Below, in pieces: positions 4,379-8,492 of a DNA stretch of 8,492 nt. Location of the stretch: positions 1 through 8,492 of the forward strand of contig JAIRMP010000230.1 of NCBI GenBank assembly GCA_031258615.1, given 5' to 3'. The stretch comes from Spirochaetaceae bacterium. GTDB lineage: Bacteria > Spirochaetota > Spirochaetia > Treponematales > Breznakiellaceae. How positions within the stretch are numbered: position 1 is the first letter of the stretch; each line of letters opens with the position of its first letter. The position numbers and the translations under genes were made by a program. The notes beneath the pieces are model-generated. The model searched no databases. It was not told where the DNA came from and saw only the letters and a program-made list of their open reading frames with translations.

Positions 4379-5573
4379 TATTTTTGCGGCTGCGGCCGTT
4401 TTTGCTTTTTTTATCGCCAGAAAAAATAAAGGAAAGAACAGTATTTCATGGGCGCGGTTTTATGCAAAGGGTAAGGAAGCAGGTTTTAGTAACGCAAACA
4501 TAAAACTGTTAAAAAGCCTGGCGCAGCATTCGGGCCTGGTTTACCCGGCGGCGCTTTTTTGGTCGCAGGTACAGATGGATCGCTGTATAAAAAAATTCAT
4601 CCAGGACATAAAAGAGAAAGGAACGGAATTTTTGCCCGATAACCAGGAATTCCTTGCCAAACTGTACGATTTCCGTAAAAAAATGGAATTAAATCGCCCT
4701 ATTTACAAAAATGGTATTACAAGCAGCCGTTATATCGACGAGCTTCAAATCGTGCAGGTTGTTGCCGCCAACATCGGAGTATTCAAATCCAGGATCGTCA
4801 GTAACAAGGCTGCTTTCATCAGTATTGAGCGTCCGGACAGTTCAGTGCTTCCTCTGAATTTTAACTGGAAACAAAAATCCCTGTTAGTGTACTTCTGGCG
4901 GAAAAGTGACGCCGGTTACTGCTTTGAAACTAACGTGATTGACGAAACCTTTGTCAACGATCCACCGCTCCTGACACTTTCCCATTCCGATAATCTGATA
5001 AGGACACAGAGCAGGAAGTCTCTGCGGGTCAAGATACACCGCGCCGCGATACTATACCGTATCGAAGACAGCGCAGCTTCATCAAAACCTGAGGTGACTC
5101 CCGGTTTAAAATGTTATCTGGAAGATATATCCGATTGCGGCTGTGCGGTTACGGTCGGCGGTACAGCCCCTTCCGGATTCCGGGTCATAGTTCAGTTTAT
5201 TATTGATAAAACGCCGCTTTCTATCAGCGGTGTTGTACGCAGCGTTGACTACAACAAAACAAAAAAAACATCGACACTCCATATAGAGTCGGACCTCATC
5301 CCAATGAATGTAAAAAACAAAATATTCAGCGTAATGTTCGGGATGCTTATTGATGATGTAGATATTGTTTCCATTGGCGGCGGCGATACGGAACCTGCTG
5401 AAATTCAAGCGGATGACGCCGCGGAAAACCCGGCTGGTGATCATGTTTTTGAATACCACAACAGCAGAGTCGGTGAAACCGCTGAAGATGAGGCAGTAGA
5501 ATATGACGATCGTCACATCCAAAACACGATTAATTGGGACAATCAAAGCAAAACTGAAGATGACGGCAATTAA
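4356..5573 (+). CDS. Membrane-anchored YcgR-like PilZ-domain c-di-GMP receptor
   Basis: A 405-residue protein. Residues 3-20 form one N-terminal membrane segment followed by basic residues (RKNKGK), so the rest is probably cytoplasmic. A helical region (about 30-115) precedes a YcgR N-domain-like beta region (about 125-212). The PilZ domain is at about 215-330, with both c-di-GMP-binding motifs intact: R220-KSL-R224 and D257-I-S259-DC-G262. Residues 331-405 are acidic and probably disordered. In this family c-di-GMP binding changes the contact between the two beta domains to control motility or surface behaviour. The GTG start at 4356 has GGGAG (4340-4344) 11 nt upstream, rather far, but no in-frame ATG upstream would do better and the membrane segment begins right there. 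comEC follows after 6 nt, so the two are probably one transcript. The partner protein is unknown. Confidence 0.85.
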   Translation: MYKIIITIIFAAAAVFAFFIARKNKGKNSISWARFYAKGKEAGFSNANIKLLKSLAQHSGLVYPAALFWSQVQMDRCIKKFIQDIKEKGTEFLPDNQEFLAKLYDFRKKMELNRPIYKNGITSSRYIDELQIVQVVAANIGVFKSRIVSNKAAFISIERPDSSVLPLNFNWKQKSLLVYFWRKSDAGYCFETNVIDETFVNDPPLLTLSHSDNLIRTQSRKSLRVKIHRAAILYRIEDSAASSKPEVTPGLKCYLEDISDCGCAVTVGGTAPSGFRVIVQFIIDKTPLSISGVVRSVDYNKTKKTSTLHIESDLIPMNVKNKIFSVMFGMLIDDVDIVSIGGGDTEPAEIQADDAAENPAGDHVFEYHNSRVGETAEDEAVEYDDRHIQNTINWDNQSKTEDDGN

Positions 5574-5579
5574 GTATAC

Positions 5580-7133
5580 ATGAACAACATAAAAAACCTT
5601 AAAGCCGCGTTTGCCGGCTCTAAATTACCGTTTTTTGCGTTTGCCGGTTCACTTGCCTCGTACTACGGCTTTGCCCCGGCATACAGTGGAGGCAATCCGG
5701 CTCAGGCCATGCTGCCCGCCGTGTTGCTGCTTACAACTGTATTGAGCTTGCTGTGCGTGGCGGATTCACTCCGTATCTCCGGTACTAACGGACGTGGTAT
5801 AAAAAAGATGTTCATAGCCGGCATCTTTTTTACGGTAGGATTTGCACTGGGCATAGCCTGCCGCGGGGCGGCGAACTACAGTTATTACCTGTTTCCCGGT
5901 CTGGAGACGGACAACATTGTCGCAGTGAGCGGTAAACTGCTCGACGATCCAAGGAATACGGCCTCCGGGCGCGGCATGGCGCTGTTAAACTTGAACGCCT
6001 CACACGGAAAACACGGTTTACGTGTTTCCGCCCGTGGAAAGGTCATGGTATTTTTTCCCGAAGGCAGTATACCGCGTCTCAAGGAATTTGGCAGGAGCAG
6101 CGTGATATACATCGAAGGAAATTTTATAAAAACTGACGCTTCAAGCTATAGTAAAACGCCGATGTTCCGCGCAAAGTCCGTCCATGTTACTCGTCCCCCA
6201 CCCCGCTTCGAACAGTGGCGCACCGGGATACGGCTTGCGTTGATAGACGCTTTTTCGCCGGCAGACGCGCCCGGACGCGGCAAGGACTGGGGCGGGCTTG
6301 CGTTAGCATTGCTGCTCGGTATACGGGACAACCTTGACGGAGAACTATCGGAACAGTACCGTAACGCCGGCTGTTCGTACATACTGGCCTTGTCCGGGAT
6401 GCATCTTGCGATAGTCTCTTCGATTATAGCCTTTTTCCTGAAAAAACCGCTTGGACTAAAGAAGGCCGCCTTTGCTGGGATATTGTTTATTTTACTGTAT
6501 GTTTTTTTAGTTGGGGCGCAGCCTTCACTGACTCGTGCGGCGATAATGTATGTATTGGGAGCCATTGCGATAATCTTTGCCTTTCCGGTAAACCCTGTCC
6601 TGCTGTTGGGTTTTTCATTCGTCATACAGATACTTGTGCAGCCTGATTCGGGCGATACCGTCTCGTTCATCCTGTCCTACCTTGCGCTTGCCGGCATACT
6701 CAGCCTGGGGCAGGGTGTGGCGGGGGTGTTCCGCGGATACGTTCCCGATTTTGCAGGCTCACCGCTTTCCGCTTCCTTGGGGGCTTTTTTGGCAACAATG
6801 TCAGTCAGCATAGTTTTCTTCGGATCGCTGCGGCCAATCGGAATAGCTGCCGGTCTCGTTATGGTACCGCTTACGACAGTCTTCATGATTGGGGCTATGG
6901 CCTACCTGCCGCTATATTTTGTTGCGCCTCTGCCGGCCTTGCTGTTGGGGCGCGGACTGGAACTGGTTTACACAATCCTTGAACGGATTGTGTTCCTGGC
7001 TGGACGTTTCCCAAATATTTTATTTTCTAATGTCTTATTTAGTACAATAATATCAATAATACTGCCAATAATTATATTAACAGTATGTAAAATAATACAT
7101 ATAAAGAGATTGTATCTTGAAAAATTTACCTGA
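5580..7133 (+). CDS. comEC: ComEC/Rec2-family DNA-uptake channel, without C-terminal nuclease-like domain
   Basis: A 517-residue polytopic inner-membrane protein. Membrane segments lie near 15-30, 44-62 and 77-95. Then comes a periplasmic OB-like region (about 110-205, starting DNIVAVSGKLLDDP), then the competence domain with LALLLGIRDNL (241-251), AGCSYILALSGMHL (263-276) and QPSLTRAAIMYVL (314-326), followed by further membrane segments to about 503. These are the recognised ComEC signatures for moving single-stranded DNA across the membrane. The metallo-beta-lactamase-like domain found at the C-terminus of many 700-800-residue ComEC proteins is absent, and the protein ends in a basic stretch after the last membrane segment. 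The start lies 6 nt past the PilZ stop with no clear Shine-Dalgarno, suggesting coupled translation. It overlaps rsmA by 17 nt. Natural competence is not shown by this gene alone. Confidence 0.88.
   Translation: MNNIKNLKAAFAGSKLPFFAFAGSLASYYGFAPAYSGGNPAQAMLPAVLLLTTVLSLLCVADSLRISGTNGRGIKKMFIAGIFFTVGFALGIACRGAANYSYYLFPGLETDNIVAVSGKLLDDPRNTASGRGMALLNLNASHGKHGLRVSARGKVMVFFPEGSIPRLKEFGRSSVIYIEGNFIKTDASSYSKTPMFRAKSVHVTRPPPRFEQWRTGIRLALIDAFSPADAPGRGKDWGGLALALLLGIRDNLDGELSEQYRNAGCSYILALSGMHLAIVSSIIAFFLKKPLGLKKAAFAGILFILLYVFLVGAQPSLTRAAIMYVLGAIAIIFAFPVNPVLLLGFSFVIQILVQPDSGDTVSFILSYLALAGILSLGQGVAGVFRGYVPDFAGSPLSASLGAFLATMSVSIVFFGSLRPIGIAAGLVMVPLTTVFMIGAMAYLPLYFVAPLPALLLGRGLELVYTILERIVFLAGRFPNILFSNVLFSTIISIILPIIILTVCKIIHIKRLYLEKFT
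7077..7105 (+). promoter_or_regulatory. Possible internal promoter for rsmA
   Basis: TTAACA (7077-7082) and TATAAA (7100-7105) each match five of six consensus positions with the ideal 17-base spacer, inside the AT-rich 3' end of comEC. Transcription would start near 7112, only about 5 bases before the TTG start of rsmA. The local AT-richness comes partly from Ile codons of a membrane helix, so chance is a real alternative. Confidence 0.35.
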
Positions 7134-8028
7134 TTACGACTCCCCTGCCGCTATAAACGCTTTCTTGCGGGAACGCGGGCTTGCCGCGCAAAAGAAATTC
7201 GGACAGAACTTTTTGGTTCAGCGCCGCGCAAGGGAAAAACTGGCCCGCGCACTGGCTCCGCCTCAAGGTTCTCATGTCTGGGAGATAGGGGCGGGGCTCG
7301 GCGCAATGACGGCCATCCTGCTTGACATGGGCGCGCGGGTAAAGGCTTTCGAGATCGACAGGGGCTTCTGCGGGATTTTGACGGAACTTTTTTCTGACTC
7401 GAAAAATTTCTCGCTTGTGGAAGGGGATGTGCTTGAAACATGGAAAGGCGAGAGGGCGCGGGGCGGAGTTGAATTTCTTGCCGGAAATCTGCCCTATAAC
7501 ATAGCGGCGCACCTGATAGGTAATTTTATAGAAAGCGGCCTCTTTTTTAAACGTATGGTGGTGACGGTTCAACGTGAAGTAGCCCTGCGTATGGCGGCAA
7601 AGCCATGTTCACCGGATTATTCATCGTTTTCAGTCATGTGCTCATCCGTTTATTCGGTAAAACCTGTCATCTCATTGAAAGGCGGCTGTTTTTATCCCAT
7701 TCCTAACGTGGATTCACAGGGGCTTTGCCTTGAATTGAAGGACGCCCCACTCCGTGAAGGTTACTCTCCGCTTTTTTACCGTATGGTGCGCGCGCTGTTT
7801 GCGTCCCGCCGCAAAACGCTGAAAAACAACCTGCTTTCATTCATCAGGAAAGAGGTATCAGGCGGAAACGCAAAAGCTCCGGAACTTTGCGCCGAACTCT
7901 TGCGGACGGCAGGCATTTACCCCACAGAACGCGCCGAAAATCTTGCTTGCGAAGATTTCCTCCGGCTTTCAACCGCGCTGACACGGCACTTGGCGCTTAG
8001 CAATGAGGAGGCGGCTTGCGAGGCTTAG
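7117..8028 (+). CDS. rsmA: 16S rRNA (adenine1518/1519-N6) dimethyltransferase
   Basis: A 303-residue RsmA/KsgA enzyme that uses S-adenosylmethionine to dimethylate two adjacent adenines in the 3' terminal helix of 16S rRNA during small-subunit maturation. Family marks: KKFGQNFL (26-33), SAM motif I EIGAGLG (56-62), the acidic FEID (78-81), catalytic motif IV NLPY (124-127), VQREVALRM (151-159), FYPIPNVDS (192-200), and the C-terminal RALFASRRKTLKNNL (225-239) and P-TERAENL (269-276). Length is slightly above the usual 260-290. The start is a TTG at 7117, inside comEC by 17 nt, with a weak AAAGAG upstream; the next Met is inside the SAM domain, so TTG is required. The gene is also called ksgA. 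It may be co-transcribed with comEC or have its own promoter at 7077-7105. Confidence 0.95.
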   Translation: MKNLPDYDSPAAINAFLRERGLAAQKKFGQNFLVQRRAREKLARALAPPQGSHVWEIGAGLGAMTAILLDMGARVKAFEIDRGFCGILTELFSDSKNFSLVEGDVLETWKGERARGGVEFLAGNLPYNIAAHLIGNFIESGLFFKRMVVTVQREVALRMAAKPCSPDYSSFSVMCSSVYSVKPVISLKGGCFYPIPNVDSQGLCLELKDAPLREGYSPLFYRMVRALFASRRKTLKNNLLSFIRKEVSGGNAKAPELCAELLRTAGIYPTERAENLACEDFLRLSTALTRHLALSNEEAACEA

Positions 8029-8063
8029 TGTGGAGCGGATTGTCTGTGGGTGAGCGGTGAGCG

Positions 8064-8492
8064 TTAGATGGAGCAAGATGCGGATTTTAAGACCGCCTCC
8101 GCGTTCCGCCTTATAGCATTGGGCCCGAGCCATGATCCCAGCGCCGTGCCTTTGAACATTGCTTTTATTTCCGCATCTGAAAGTTTTAACAAGCCGCGTA
8201 CATCAACAAATTCCGGCAGCGCTCCCTCCTCGGTTTGAACACCCTGAATGGGATAGGTGTTGTGTATACATGCGTCCTGACAGGAGGTGCATCCGTAAAG
8301 ACGATTGCCCCAAACTTCCAGAACCGGTTCGGGAATCTCCTGCGCGCCGTGGCCTGACGCGTACCACTGTATGCATTTTTCAAGGTTTATGTATCCGTTT
8401 CCGAGAGCTGCGCCGGTAGGACAGGCCGCAACACATGGCGGCGTTCCGAGCAGCTCCCCTCGGCAGTTTCCGCACAGCGGGAACTGCCGAGG
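8064..8492 (-). CDS. QueG-like protein with two [4Fe-4S] clusters, C-terminal part only
   Basis: The open frame enters at the right edge and ends at the TAA 8066-8064, giving 142 C-terminal residues; the N-terminal part lies outside. Eight cysteines fit a double-cluster domain: numbered from the edge, C7-x2-C10-x9-C20-x3-C24-PTGA, then C40 and C68-x2-C71-x2-QDA-C75. The LYGCTSCQDAC segment and the following C-terminal helices, ending GPNAIRRNAEAVL, resemble epoxyqueuosine reductase (QueG), which makes queuosine in tRNA using cobalamin and the clusters. Two differences are visible: nine instead of two residues between the second and third cysteine, and CIHN where CPxN is usual. A related double-cluster protein of unknown role is therefore possible. 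The catalytic Asp and cobalamin site cannot be judged. It converges with rsmA, with 35 bases between stops. Confidence 0.75.
   Translation of the reverse strand, partial: PRQFPLCGNCRGELLGTPPCVAACPTGAALGNGYINLEKCIQWYASGHGAQEIPEPVLEVWGNRLYGCTSCQDACIHNTYPIQGVQTEEGALPEFVDVRGLLKLSDAEIKAMFKGTALGSWLGPNAIRRNAEAVLKSASCSI

Noticed and set aside
6146..6670. 174-codon minus-strand frame inside comEC
   Set aside because: It is antisense to the ComEC signature region; low-complexity Ser/Pro/Ala composition is typical of a shadow frame.
7126..7572. Minus-strand frames inside rsmA
   Set aside because: They lie opposite the conserved SAM-binding and NLPY motifs and show no domain of their own.
8159..8419. 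+ strand 86-codon frame at the right end
   Set aside because: It is antisense to the cysteine motifs of the QueG-like gene, which explain this region far better.

Overview
This 8.5 kb window looks like ordinary bacterial chromosome, most plausibly from a spirochaete of the Treponema type. That assignment is an inference from three things: an excisionase-type HTH fused to a PTS EIIA domain, a membrane-anchored YcgR-like PilZ protein upstream of comEC and rsmA, and C-rich modular repeats between genes. None of these is proof. I see no transposase, phage gene, CRISPR array, tRNA or rRNA. Base composition is G+C-rich over most of the window by eye, with an AT-richer stretch at about 3950-5600 and at the 3' end of comEC.

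Layout. Positions 1-382 are non-coding: C/G-rich hairpins, copy A of an intergenic repeat (43-114), a GC-rich foldable segment (about 209-303), then a good promoter and two AT-rich palindromes in front of a gene for an HTH-EIIA regulatory fusion (383-1066, +). That gene converges with ilvE (1142-2221, -). The gap between them holds a predicted G-quadruplex motif and a hairpin. ilvE is divergent from pdxY (2527-3384, +); their 305-base shared control region carries an 11-base near-palindrome in both leaders and a tandem 9-mer beside the ilvE -35. After pdxY comes a 199-base spacer with repeat copy B, then a convergent CPBP-family membrane protease gene (3584 to about 4378, -). This is divergent from, and at its 5' end may overlap, a three-gene + strand cluster: PilZ protein (4356-5573), comEC (5580-7133) and rsmA/ksgA (7117-8028). 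The window ends inside a convergent gene (8064-8492, -) for the C-terminal part of a QueG-like protein with two [4Fe-4S] clusters.

How the genes may work together. PdxY makes PLP, the cofactor of the branched-chain aminotransferase encoded divergently from it, so the shared leader motif could coordinate cofactor salvage with amino-acid metabolism. The PilZ protein has both c-di-GMP-binding motifs and lies 6 nt upstream of the DNA-uptake channel gene comEC, which suggests but does not prove co-expression of a c-di-GMP receptor with DNA transport. RsmA is a core ribosome-maturation enzyme at the end of that cluster. The HTH-EIIA protein could couple PTS phosphorylation to DNA binding. I found no clear new multi-gene defence or mobile system; the most interesting signals are regulatory and repeat-like.
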